From Flavobacteriia bacterium (GTDB lineage Bacteria; Bacteroidota; Bacteroidia; Flavobacteriales_D; Crocinitomicaceae), in NCBI GenBank assembly GCA_947446925.1, contig CANFHU010000017.1, forward strand, positions 1 to 56,453: a stretch of 56,453 bases of DNA, written 5' to 3'. The position numbers were made by a program, and so were the translations under genes. Shown here in pieces: positions 1-8,208 of the stretch (positions within the stretch are counted from its first letter, which is position 1; each line of letters starts with the position of its first letter). Below the pieces are notes generated by a model. It saw nothing but the letters and a program-made list of their open reading frames with translations. It did no database searches and had not been told where the DNA came from.

Positions 1-103
1 AGTCATCCCAAGCCAAATTCTTCAAAGAAAGATAGGTATAACCTAATCTCACTAAGTGAAGAATTGTTGGTAGTTTAACTCTTGAATCCTCGTTAAATAT
101 CAT
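1..103 (-). CDS. hsdR: Type I restriction enzyme R subunit (HsdR), N-terminus only, runs off the window
   Basis: The reverse strand from 103 reads an ATG followed by MIFNEDSRVKLPTILHLVRL and continues without a stop to the window edge (34 codons). The pattern of an acidic residue, DSRVK.P..LH..RLGY and YLSLK is what I know from the extreme N-terminus of HsdR subunits. HsdR is the ATP-dependent translocase and nuclease of type I restriction systems. The motor and nuclease domains lie outside the window, so only the start can be assigned. RhuM and BRO-type genes, which often sit inside hsd operons of Bacteroidota, lie upstream on the same strand. This supports the assignment. Confidence 0.7.
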   Translation of the reverse strand, partial: MIFNEDSRVKLPTILHLVRLGYTYLSLKNLAWDD

Positions 104-268
104 TTTACTTTTTAATCATTTTTCCAATCTGCTAAATTTACTATTTATACCTCAATTAAATTGTAAATAGCAGGAAATTAGTGTGTAAATATTCTGTAAA
201 GTATTTTTCAAATCTATAAAAATACACGCAATCGTTTTAGCGTAGAATTACCTGTTTTTATTAATATT

Positions 269-964
269 TCATTCCCTCGAATAACTCCCCGCAAACACCT
301 CGCATTCCACCATAATTTCAAAGAATTTATTATACACTTCTGGAAAATCATTGGAGCCAAACGATTTTTTCTTTTTCGATTGAAACGTGCGACTCATTTC
401 CCATTGTGTACCGTCAAAAATAAATTGAAAATAATCTTTCTTCCATTTGGAGGTTGTTATAAAGGTTTCTAGTTTGATTTTTAGTTGCTTTGGGAGTATG
501 TGGACTAGTTGAGGTATTTTAATAGTATCGTCTTTTCGATACGATTGGTCGTAAAGCGATTTGTAACGGTTATATATTAATATGCCATCCAAATATCGAA
601 TTTCTTCAATTTCTGAATCATATCCTCCTTGATGAAAATGAAAACCTACACTTCTTGTCGATTTAGGGTTTGATAAGAAATCTTCAGTAAGTATTTTCTT
701 AAATTTTTCTGGTAATTGGTAAGATGCTTGATTGTCAAGTTTGTCGATTAACTTTCTGTCGAGATATCCCATTCCATCCTTGCGGTAACTGATGCAACAA
801 GTTTGACAACCCCATTTCGGCTGATCATCAAAAATACAACAGCCTCCTAGGATGATTCTGCGAAACATTAAATCTTCTTTAATTGCTTCATAATTGGGTT
901 CTCCATACAACCAACGCGCCATTGGTTCCTTGCAGACCAAACATTTTTTGCGATTGTCTCTCAT
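269..964 (-). CDS. Hypothetical Cys-rich protein (231 aa)
   Basis: I do not recognise a named family. Two cysteine clusters near the N-terminus (C8 and C11; C42, C43, C53, C56, C57) suggest a zinc-binding module, and the rest is a soluble mixed alpha/beta sequence without signal peptide or membrane segment. It is encoded 165 bp upstream of hsdR on the same strand, so it may be a passenger gene of the restriction locus. The ATG at 964 is the natural start because the cysteine-rich segment begins directly after it. Function unknown. Confidence 0.6.
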   Translation of the reverse strand: MRDNRKKCLVCKEPMARWLYGEPNYEAIKEDLMFRRIILGGCCIFDDQPKWGCQTCCISYRKDGMGYLDRKLIDKLDNQASYQLPEKFKKILTEDFLSNPKSTRSVGFHFHQGGYDSEIEEIRYLDGILIYNRYKSLYDQSYRKDDTIKIPQLVHILPKQLKIKLETFITTSKWKKDYFQFIFDGTQWEMSRTFQSKKKKSFGSNDFPEVYNKFFEIMVECEVFAGSYSRE

Positions 965-1034
965 ACTTCTGTTTTAATAGACAAATGTAGGAGGGTAGAA
1001 CGTAAATTTTATAAGTTGTGTTGAATAGTATTCT

Positions 1035-1237
1035 TTAATTTTCCCAAATACGGAATTGTGTACCTTGCTTTGATTTTACTCGGTAGCCGACAGAAATGAT
1101 TACATCAAGATTGTAATGCTTTGTGTCATAATTTTTACTGTAATTAGCAGTGTGTCGGAAATTCCGATATACTGAATTTTCTTCTAATTCTCCTTTTTTG
1201 AATATTTTTGATGTTTCCGTTTTGTTTTTGGTAGATT
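1035..1237 (-). pseudogene. RhuM-family protein, C-terminally and N-terminally truncated remnant
   Basis: The minus-strand frame ending with TAA at 1035-1037 reads KIFKKGELEENSVYRNFRHT, then HYNLDVIISVGYRVKSKQGT and QFRIW. This is the highly conserved core of the RhuM ('virulence RhuM') family, here about 60 codons instead of the usual 300 or more. A stop codon directly precedes the fragment, and the frame ends one residue after the conserved QFRIW, where intact members continue with AT. No start codon or flanking domains remain. RhuM genes commonly ride inside type I restriction operons, which matches hsdR at the window edge and the BRO-N gene just upstream. Confidence 0.75.
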
Positions 1238-1287
1238 AATAGGTTTGATTCGTTTTGAAAATCCAAAAAGTTTTGTGTTAATTGTAA

Positions 1288-2118
1288 TTATTTTAATCTT
1301 CTATAGTGTTTCGCGTTTAGTTCGTTAACGATTTTTTTCCCTGTTTTGGCTTCAAGTTCCAAGCGTGCAACTTTAGCTACATTTCCACCTTGTGATGCTA
1401 CTTTTTGACTTTCTGTGAAATTGCTCGGGTTTATAGCTGTTGATATGTCTTTTGTGGAAGCTTCTGCAAGCATGGTTAAAATGAGCTCGATATTAGACAT
1501 GTTATCTCGTAAATTTTCTTTTTTTAAACCTTTAAATATTTTATACTCCTTGGTAGTTTTTTCGCTCCAAGCTTTCGTGACAATGTCAGTGAGTATTGCA
1601 AAATGTTGTCCTTCTTTTAAACCTCTTTGTTTCCATTCATTTGTTAACTCATTTCGGATTTCTATGCTTTTAAGGCGTTGATTGATCCAACTTTCTGAGT
1701 AACCTAATTTCATATATTGTTCCAAAGCTCGATCGATGCTTAATTCTGGATCTTGCATTTCGTCCAATCTTTCCGAACCTACTTGAGCTAACCAACGTTT
1801 GAAAGGTTCCGCTTTTGGTGAAGGGATAGATTGTATTAAACGCAAGAGTTGCTCGGTATTGGCAACGTCTGTAAGTCGCATTTTGCCGTCTTCAGCAAGA
1901 AGTTTTAAACGGTTACAATTTGTAACCGTTTCATTTCCTTCTTTCAAAAGTCTAAATTTCAATACTTTCCAATAGTTTCTTGCGCCTTGGTAATTGGTTT
2001 GATCTGTCAAAGTAGCGATAACGTCTACAATCGAAAAATACCAAGTATTTTCCGCCTCGCTCCATTGTGTTCTGATTTTCGTGTCCTTGAATAATTGAAT
2101 TGCAGTTTTTGATGTCAT
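1288..2118 (-). CDS. BRO-N domain protein, DinD-like
   Basis: This 276-residue protein opens with the BRO-N pattern IQLFKDTKIRTQW...TWYFSIVDVIATLT, a DNA-binding module first known from phage and baculovirus repressors. The second half (ERLDEMQDPELSIDRALEQY, QRLKSIEIRNELTNEW, SQGGNVAKVARLELEAKTG) matches the DinD/BRO arrangement I know from bacterial accessory loci. It is full length, has no signal peptide and begins at an unambiguous ATG. It lies upstream of the rhuM remnant and hsdR on the same strand, so it probably belongs to the restriction locus, possibly as a regulator or a linked defence component. Its molecular role is inferred from the domain only. Confidence 0.75.
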   Translation of the reverse strand: MTSKTAIQLFKDTKIRTQWSEAENTWYFSIVDVIATLTDQTNYQGARNYWKVLKFRLLKEGNETVTNCNRLKLLAEDGKMRLTDVANTEQLLRLIQSIPSPKAEPFKRWLAQVGSERLDEMQDPELSIDRALEQYMKLGYSESWINQRLKSIEIRNELTNEWKQRGLKEGQHFAILTDIVTKAWSEKTTKEYKIFKGLKKENLRDNMSNIELILTMLAEASTKDISTAINPSNFTESQKVASQGGNVAKVARLELEAKTGKKIVNELNAKHYRRLK

Positions 2119-2351
2119 AAAGATTGATTTGATTATTTATTAATCTAATTTAATGATTAAAATTTAATTTTAAAAAATTTAAATATTTTTTTGATCCATC
2201 AAATCATCCAATTGTTACATTTTAAAATTTTATCCTGAACTGTTCCATTGAGTATATCGAAATGTGTCGAAGGGTAGCTAATTTTCAAATCATTCAATTG
2301 TTACATTTTCACATTAATTAATTTTCACATTGTTTAATTGCTACATTAATT

Positions 2352-4373
2352 TCACCAAATCTCCACAAATTTCCCAATCCCGTTGCGCATTGCGTCTCCT
2401 TCTTTTACTTCAAACGCATCAAAAAATACCGGGATATTTTTCAAGGGACCATTCACGCGGTACATACCTGGACTATGTGGGTCATTTAACAAACGATTTT
2501 TTAATTCTTGTTCGGTGTAGGTGATTTTAAATACTTGCGCCATTGCGATGAAGAAACGTTGTTCAGGGGTGAACCCAAAACGTTTTTTGCCAGACTTAAA
2601 TTCTTTGGTTTTCGTGTATGCTTGGTAAGCCAATAAGATACCACCAAGATCTGCGATGTTTTCTCCCATAGTTAATTCTGGGTTTACACATTGTTCAGGG
2701 AAAGGGCAGAAGCTAGCGAAGGTTTCTCCGTACACTTTTGTTTTATCTTCAAATTTCTTTTTGTCGCCTTCAGTCCACCAATCGGAGAAACTTCCGTCAG
2801 CTGCAAATTTCGCTCCGACATCGTCAAATCCGTGGGTAAGTTCGTGACCAATAATCATTCCGATACGCGAAAAGTTGAGTGCATCTTCTGCGTTTACATC
2901 AAAGAAAGGTGCTTGCATAATTCCAGCTGGAAAGATGATTTCATTTTGTGAAGCGTCGTAAAACGCGTTGATCATGTGAGCAGGAACTCCGAAGCGTGTT
3001 TTATCTACCGGTTGTGTTAAGTCTGCGATACTTTTATCAAATGCATAGATTTCGCAACGGTTAAAATTATCTATGTAAGTAGTAGGAGTAAGGGTGATTT
3101 TACTAAAGTCTTCCCACTTGTCCGGAAACCCTAGTTTTCGGTGAATTGCTTTTAGTTTGTTGTTTGCTTCTGTTTTGGTAGAGTCCGACATCCAGGTGGA
3201 TGCTTGGATACGTTCTTGGTATGCTAAGATCAATAGGTCGACCATCTCATTGATTTTTACTTTAGCGGCGTTAGAGAAGTGTTTTTCTACGAATAATTGT
3301 CCTAAAACCTCTCCAATTGGTAAATTTGTTAGTTCATTTACTGCTTTATCTGAGATAGGTTTATCTGTTGATTTACCAGTTAATATAGTTTGATAAAAAT
3401 AAAAGTTTAATTTTGCGAAATTATCACTTAACTTACTTGAATAATAAGATATTAATCGTGATTTTAAGTAACTTTTCCAGGTGACTAAAGGAATTTCTTT
3501 AAAAATCGTTGGGATTTTAGCGATGTAATTGGTTTGACCAACGATTAAGTAGTCTATTTTTGGTATTCCAAGTTGTTTTAAATACGTTTCGAAATGGATG
3601 TCAGTAAGTTGTTTCGTGAGTTCTTTGCTTGCAATTTTGTTGTAGGTGTTATCTGGATTTCTGGCTTCCGCTGGCGACATCATTTCTGCTGCTAAACGCA
3701 TTTCAATTTGGTAGGAGTTTTGTGCATGTGTAGATGCTTCGTTCTCGGATGATCCTGCTAGTTTGAAAAGGTCAATCAGGTATTGTTTGTATTTCTCAAG
3801 AATCTCTTTTTTGTTTTCCTGGGTATAATATAATTTGTTTGGAAGTCCAATACCGCTTTGTCCTACGTACACACAATTCACGTTGATGTTCTTTAGGTCT
3901 TGTCCGATGCCTAGAGAAAATAAAGCAGAAATACCGCGTTTGTGAAAATCTGCCAATACCGTTACATATTGTTCTGGGCTACTGATTTGATCAATGCGGT
4001 TCAAATCGTTTTGAATAGGTGTAATTCCCAATTTATTGCGCGTTTCCGTATCAATGAAAGATGCGTAATAATTTCCAATCAATACTTCGTTGGTGTTTTT
4101 CGGTTGGTTTTTTACGTTTTCAAGAATTTCAATCAACTTCTTTTTGTTGTTGATGTCTAATTCATTCATACTTCCCCAGCGGGATTCTGTTTTTGGTACA
4201 GGATTATTTTTCACCCAATTACCATTCGCGTAATCGAAAAAGTTCGTTTTTGGACTTACCGAACGATCCATGTATGCAGTGTCGATACTTATTTTTTTAT
4301 TTTTTCTTTGTCCGTAAGAAAAAGTAGTTGCGGTCAATAGTACTAGGCCTAAAAGAATGTTTTTATTTTGCAT
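2352..4373 (-). CDS. M13-family (neprilysin-like) zinc metallopeptidase
   Basis: A 673-residue endopeptidase with an N-terminal export signal (basic start, then LLGLVLLTATTFSYG). The M13 N-terminal domain begins at about residue 30 (MDRSVSPKTNFFDYANGNWV). The zinc site HELTH lies at about residue 510 in IGMIIGHELTHGFDD, and the third ligand is in ENIADLGG near residue 570. The length matches the family's usual 650-700 residues and the C-terminus ends in the conserved tryptophan. It is expected to hydrolyse peptides in the periplasm or at the cell surface. It is the last gene of a three-gene minus-strand operon: the upstream acetyltransferase ends 6 bp away. Confidence 0.93.
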   Translation of the reverse strand: MQNKNILLGLVLLTATTFSYGQRKNKKISIDTAYMDRSVSPKTNFFDYANGNWVKNNPVPKTESRWGSMNELDINNKKKLIEILENVKNQPKNTNEVLIGNYYASFIDTETRNKLGITPIQNDLNRIDQISSPEQYVTVLADFHKRGISALFSLGIGQDLKNINVNCVYVGQSGIGLPNKLYYTQENKKEILEKYKQYLIDLFKLAGSSENEASTHAQNSYQIEMRLAAEMMSPAEARNPDNTYNKIASKELTKQLTDIHFETYLKQLGIPKIDYLIVGQTNYIAKIPTIFKEIPLVTWKSYLKSRLISYYSSKLSDNFAKLNFYFYQTILTGKSTDKPISDKAVNELTNLPIGEVLGQLFVEKHFSNAAKVKINEMVDLLILAYQERIQASTWMSDSTKTEANNKLKAIHRKLGFPDKWEDFSKITLTPTTYIDNFNRCEIYAFDKSIADLTQPVDKTRFGVPAHMINAFYDASQNEIIFPAGIMQAPFFDVNAEDALNFSRIGMIIGHELTHGFDDVGAKFAADGSFSDWWTEGDKKKFEDKTKVYGETFASFCPFPEQCVNPELTMGENIADLGGILLAYQAYTKTKEFKSGKKRFGFTPEQRFFIAMAQVFKITYTEQELKNRLLNDPHSPGMYRVNGPLKNIPVFFDAFEVKEGDAMRNGIGKFVEIW

Positions 4374-4379
4374 AAATGT

Positions 4380-4835
4380 TTAGTTTAAAAGCATTTCGAC
4401 ATAATCGTAGTCATATTCCCAATATTCTCGGATCGACTTAAATTGAAAATCATGGTAGAAATGTTCTAGGTATTTCAATGCGGCAATGCGCACAGGGGTT
4501 TGGGTGTTTGAATAATGTGTATAAATAAATTGGATGCATTCACGCAGTAATTTACTTCCTAGTTTTTGGCGTCTATACGTTGGAGCAATTACGATTCTAC
4601 CAATTGAAACTTCTTCAAAAGCAAGTTTGGTGGGAATAATGCGTGCGGTTCCTATAATTTCTTTCGTAGTAATATCGGTTGCAAGTAAGTGATAACACGC
4701 AGGGTCTAATCCATCCACTTCGGGATAGGGGCAATCTTGTTCAATCACGAACACTGCAACACGAAGTTGAAGCATATTGTGGTATTCCAATGCAGTAAGA
4801 GCAGAAAAATGTTTTATTTCCCAGTGTATCTGCAT
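4380..4835 (-). CDS. elaA: ElaA-like GNAT N-acetyltransferase
   Basis: A 151-residue single-domain GNAT protein. The start (LTALEYHNMLQLRVAVFVIE followed by QDCPYPEVDG.D) is the ElaA signature. The acetyl-CoA binding loop is visible as RIVIAPTYRRQKLGSKLL. It should transfer an acetyl group from acetyl-CoA, but the acceptor of ElaA proteins is not established. The gene sits 6 bp from its neighbours on both sides and is presumably co-transcribed with the carboxylase upstream and the peptidase downstream. I see no functional reason for this grouping. Confidence 0.85.
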   Translation of the reverse strand: MQIHWEIKHFSALTALEYHNMLQLRVAVFVIEQDCPYPEVDGLDPACYHLLATDITTKEIIGTARIIPTKLAFEEVSIGRIVIAPTYRRQKLGSKLLRECIQFIYTHYSNTQTPVRIAALKYLEHFYHDFQFKSIREYWEYDYDYVEMLLN

Positions 4836-4841
4836 GCAAAA

Positions 4842-6485
4842 TCACGTTTGGATGTTACCTACGTTATACGGTTTTTCAGCTTTTTTATTGTTTGCCATTT
4901 GAATCCCCATGGAAATCACTTTTCGTGTTTCTTCTGGATGGATGATTCCATCAACCCACAAACGCGAAGCAGCATAGTATGGAGAAATTTGTTCGTCGTA
5001 ACGCGCTTTAATGGTATTGTAAATCTCATCTTCGCGTTCTTTCGTAATTTCTTCTCCTCGCGCTTTTAAGGTCGCCACTTCAATTTGCAATAAGGTTTTT
5101 GCAGCAGCAGCGCCACTCATTACCGCGATTTCAGCGGTTGGCCAAGCAACAATTAAACGTGGGTCGTACGCTTTACCACACATGGCATAATTTCCTGCAC
5201 CATACGAATTTCCTACGATGATAGAGAATTTTGGAACAACTGAATTAGCCATGGCATTTACCATTTTTGCACCGTCTTTGATGATACCAGCGTGTTCGGA
5301 TTTGGAACCAACCATAAAGCCAGTCACATCTGTTAGGAACACTAATGGAATATTTTTTTGGTTACAATTCATGATGAAACGTGCCGCTTTGTCTGCAGAT
5401 TCATTGTAAATTACTCCACCAATTTGAATTTCTCCTTTTTTATTTTTTACAATTTCCCGCTGATTAGCAACGATACCGATAGCCCAACCGTCGACACGTG
5501 CATATCCGCAGATAATTGTTTTTCCGTAATCTTCTTTGTATTCCGTAAATTCAGAATCATCCACCAACCATTCGATCACTTTTTTCATGTCGTATGGTTT
5601 AGAACGCTCCGCAGGAATTAATCCGTGCACTTTCGTTGGTTCTATCTTAGAAGGTTTACTTTCTTTACGGTCAAATCCAGCAGTTTCAAAATGCCCGACT
5701 TTATCCATTAATGTTCGGATTGTAGCCAAACATTCCTCGTCGTTTTCGGTTTTATAATCACAAACACCAGAGATTTCAGTATGTGTTGTTGCGCCACCTA
5801 ACGTTTCGTTATCAATTGATTCTCCAATAGCAGCTTTCACCAAGTAAGAACCAGCCAAGAAAATCGTTCCTGTTTTATTAACGATCAATGATTCGTCCGA
5901 CATAATTGGAAGATAAGCACCACCAGCAACGCAACTTCCCATCACAGCAGCAATTTGTAATATTCCTTGTGAACTCATTTGTGCGTTATTTCTAAAAATA
6001 CGTCCAAAGTGTTCTTTATCTGGGAAAATTTCGTCTTGTAATGGAAGGTAAACACCTGCTGAATCTACTAAGTAGATAATAGGAAGTCTGTTTTCCATTG
6101 CAATTTCTTGCGCTCTTAAATTCTTTTTAGCCGTTATCGGAAACCAAGCACCCGCTTTAACAGTAGCGTCATTAGCAACAACGATACATTGTTTTCCAGA
6201 AACATAACCAATTACGACCACCACCCCTCCAGAAGGACATCCGCCATGTTCGGCATACATTCCGTATCCAGTTAATGCTCCAATTTCTAGTCGTTCGGTA
6301 TTTTTATCCAACAGTAAATCAATACGTTCACGTGCGGTCAATTTCCCTTTTTCATGGTGTGCAGCGATCCGTTTTTCACCACCGCCTAGGTATATCTTAC
6401 GTAATTCACTTTCTAAACGCGAAATTTTTTGACGCATTTGATCTTCATTGATGTTGAATTCTAATTCTTTTGGATCGATAGCCAT
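4842..6485 (-). CDS. Acyl-CoA carboxylase, carboxyltransferase (beta) subunit
   Basis: A 547-residue biotin-dependent carboxyltransferase. The N-terminal half has the acyl-CoA binding region (HHEKGKLTARERIDLLLD, VVIGYVSGKQCIVVANDATV). The C-terminal half has the carboxybiotin region (IPLVFLTDVTGFMVGSKSEH, KFSIIVGNSYGAGNYAMCGK, WPTAEIAVMSG). The overall pattern is closest to methylcrotonyl-CoA carboxylase beta subunits of leucine breakdown, but propionyl-CoA specificity cannot be excluded. It needs a biotinylated alpha subunit, which is not in this window. It is the first gene of the minus-strand operon, and a TAnnTTTG-type -7 element (reverse strand, 6508-6515) precedes it. Confidence 0.9.
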   Translation of the reverse strand: MAIDPKELEFNINEDQMRQKISRLESELRKIYLGGGEKRIAAHHEKGKLTARERIDLLLDKNTERLEIGALTGYGMYAEHGGCPSGGVVVVIGYVSGKQCIVVANDATVKAGAWFPITAKKNLRAQEIAMENRLPIIYLVDSAGVYLPLQDEIFPDKEHFGRIFRNNAQMSSQGILQIAAVMGSCVAGGAYLPIMSDESLIVNKTGTIFLAGSYLVKAAIGESIDNETLGGATTHTEISGVCDYKTENDEECLATIRTLMDKVGHFETAGFDRKESKPSKIEPTKVHGLIPAERSKPYDMKKVIEWLVDDSEFTEYKEDYGKTIICGYARVDGWAIGIVANQREIVKNKKGEIQIGGVIYNESADKAARFIMNCNQKNIPLVFLTDVTGFMVGSKSEHAGIIKDGAKMVNAMANSVVPKFSIIVGNSYGAGNYAMCGKAYDPRLIVAWPTAEIAVMSGAAAAKTLLQIEVATLKARGEEITKEREDEIYNTIKARYDEQISPYYAASRLWVDGIIHPEETRKVISMGIQMANNKKAEKPYNVGNIQT

Positions 6486-6507
6486 GCCGAATATGTTTTA
6501 AGTGAAT

Positions 6508-6515
6508 CAAATATA
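6508..6515 (-). promoter_or_regulatory. Candidate -7 element of the carboxylase-elaA-M13 operon
   Basis: The reverse strand reads TATATTTG here, matching the Bacteroidota -7 consensus TAnnTTTG 23-30 bases before the ATG at 6485. I see no clear TTG at the -33 position, so the site is only suggestive. Confidence 0.4.
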
Positions 6516-6552
6516 AGCAAAAAAACAGAAGTTTTTAAACTACTTTTGATGT

Positions 6553-7218
6553 GTGGAAATAGTATTTCAAGACGAATATTTTGTGTTAATCAACAAGCCG
6601 TCGAATTTGTTGGTGCATCATTCGTATTATGCACGAAACATTGAGGAAGCATCCTTGGTGGAGTTGCTAGAAGCCGAAAGTTTGAAGGTGTATCCAGTGC
6701 ATCGTTTGGATCGAAAAACATCTGGATTAATTATCTGTGCCAAAGAAAAAGAATATGTTTCTAGTTTTCAGAAATTGATTGAAAATAACGAATTGGAGAA
6801 AAAATACCTGGCTTTATTACGTGGTTTTGTCCCATCCGAAGGAATTATTGATTCTCCCGTGAAAAACGAACGCGGAAATTACAAGGAGGCAGAAACGCAT
6901 TTTCGATGTTTGAGACAATTGGAGTTGCCAATTCCGGTGGAGCCATACCAAACCTCGCGTTATAGCGTGGTGGAGTTTGCGCCAAAAACAGGTCGTATGC
7001 ATCAATTACGTATCCATGCCAATAAAATCAGCCATCCGATCATCGGTGACCCAAAACATGGCAACCGACACCATAATCATATGTTTATCGAGAAATTCGG
7101 AATCGACAAACTGTTTTTACATGCATCTAGTTTAAAATTTAAGCATCCTTTTACAGAAGTACAACTCTTTTTTGAAGTGGAAGTTCCTGCGTTTTGGGGT
7201 AGGGTGGTTGATTTATAA
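6553..7218 (+). CDS. truC: tRNA pseudouridine synthase, TruC-like
   Basis: A 221-residue RluA-superfamily enzyme. The catalytic motif HRLDRKTSGLI places the conserved aspartate near residue 55, and the C-terminal GRMHQLRIH and HPIIGDPKHG motifs are typical of TruC, which modifies U65 of tRNAs. The start is GTG at 6553. An in-frame TGA at 6547-6549 rules out any upstream start, and the family's usual N-terminus (EIVFQDEYFVLINKPSNLLV) follows directly. A TACTTTTG box at 6541-6548 lies so close to the start that transcription could begin at or near the start codon. The gene is divergent from the carboxylase operon. Confidence 0.9.
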   Translation: MEIVFQDEYFVLINKPSNLLVHHSYYARNIEEASLVELLEAESLKVYPVHRLDRKTSGLIICAKEKEYVSSFQKLIENNELEKKYLALLRGFVPSEGIIDSPVKNERGNYKEAETHFRCLRQLELPIPVEPYQTSRYSVVEFAPKTGRMHQLRIHANKISHPIIGDPKHGNRHHNHMFIEKFGIDKLFLHASSLKFKHPFTEVQLFFEVEVPAFWGRVVDL

Positions 7219-7375
7219 AAATAGGTCACCTCCCTCGGTCCCTCCTCGAGGAGGGAAGATTATGGTTCGAATCTGTTTTTGTAATTTCATAATGATTTGG
7301 AGCGGAACATAAAGTTTCCCTCCTTGAGGAGGGATAAAGGGAGGTGAGAAATGTAGTATTGTTTTATTTAGTAAA

Positions 7376-7542
7376 GTCATCCCCCCTTTTCCCTTCACTT
7401 TCGTTCGGTCTTCAAAAGCAGTGCTTTTTCTTCCCTTCAAAGGGGTAAGCTAGTGTTTCGAATCATTTATTGAAATTTCATAATTATTCGAAGCGGAACA
7501 TAAAGTTTCCCTCCTTGAGGAGGGATTAAGGGAGGTGACCAA
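7376..7542 (+). repeat. 167-bp direct repeat, left copy
   Basis: Nearly identical to 8007-8174. It begins gtcatcccccc, includes cttcactttcgttcggtctt and ends with the palindromic cctccttgagg block and agggaggtgacc. It lies just downstream (3') of the minus-strand DUF559 gene. Confidence 0.85.
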
Positions 7543-7548
7543 CGAATA

Positions 7549-7926
7549 CTATTCTATTCCTTCATTCAAAACATAAATTGCATGAACGATTTGATCTTTC
7601 ACATCGTCTAATTGATTCAATACTTTTCCTTCTTGAAATCTAATAATTGTGTAACCAAATGATTTTAATTTTTGTTCTCTATAAAAATCATACTTACCTT
7701 TGTTTAGGTGTGAGCTTCCATCTATTTCAATGATTAAACCGAGTTTTGGACAGAAAAAGTCAACAATGAAATTTTTTATTGGTCTTTGTCTTAGGAAACG
7801 CTCGTTTAGTTGTTCCCTAGAAAGCAATGATTTCCATATTCTTTTTTCAGCTTTGGATACGGAAGTGGATCTTAATTCACGTGCAAATTCTTTTAAATTG
7901 GGGTTGTAATAATTGTTTGAAAACAT
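7549..7926 (-). CDS. DUF559 endonuclease-like protein
   Basis: A 125-residue DUF559 protein of the very-short-patch-repair-like PD-(D/E)XK superfamily. Family features visible are AEKRIWKSLLSREQLNERFL, FIVDFFCPKLGLIIEIDG (the D and E of the nuclease core) and YTIIRFQEGKVLN. The N-terminal MFSNNYYNPNLKEFARELR is the common start for these genes. It is likely a DNA endonuclease, perhaps nicking or homing-like, but the activity of such stand-alone proteins is poorly established. It is enclosed by 167-bp direct repeats and inverted termini, which suggests it travels with them. Confidence 0.8.
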   Translation of the reverse strand: MFSNNYYNPNLKEFARELRSTSVSKAEKRIWKSLLSREQLNERFLRQRPIKNFIVDFFCPKLGLIIEIDGSSHLNKGKYDFYREQKLKSFGYTIIRFQEGKVLNQLDDVKDQIVHAIYVLNEGIE

Positions 7927-8006
7927 GGTTTTCTTATTTAAGTTAGTGAAAAATGTGAGGGGAAGTTGTGTTATATTATTTTTTTATTTGAAATGTATGG
8001 AAAATG

Positions 8007-8174
8007 GTCATCCCCCCTTTTCCCTTCACTTTCGTTCGGTCTTCAAAAGCAGTGCTTTTTCTTCCCTTCAAAGGGGGAAGTTAGTGTTTCGAATCAATTA
8101 TTGAAATTTCATAGCTTAATCGAAGCGAAACATAAAGTTTCCCTCCTTGAGGAGGGATTAAGGGAGGTGACCAA
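8007..8174 (+). repeat. 167-bp direct repeat, right copy
   Basis: Right-hand partner of 7376-7542 with only scattered substitutions. It ends about 35 bp before the DEAD-box helicase start, so it supplies the upstream region of that gene. Confidence 0.85.
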
Positions 8175-8208
8175 TTTAAATCACTACTTTTACAAAAAAA
8201 TCTATCTC

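Larger units (their letters stand above)
7224..8172. mobile_element. Repeat-bounded element carrying a DUF559 nuclease gene
   Basis: The segment starts with ggtcacctccct (7224-7235) and ends with the exact inverse agggaggtgacc (8161-8172; a second copy at 7529-7540). Three copies of a roughly 90-bp unit containing gaagcggaacataaagtttc and the palindrome ccctccttgaggaggg lie at about 7264-7348, 7455-7540 and 8087-8172. Two near-identical 167-bp blocks (7376-7542 and 8007-8174) flank the single gene inside. Terminal inverted repeats, internal duplications and one nuclease gene suggest a small mobile or formerly mobile unit. No target duplication is evident, and mobility is an inference. Confidence 0.5.

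Noticed and set aside
7966-8208. N-terminal extension of the DEAD-box helicase
   Set aside because: The upstream part of the frame is repeat sequence and the family's normal start is at 8209.
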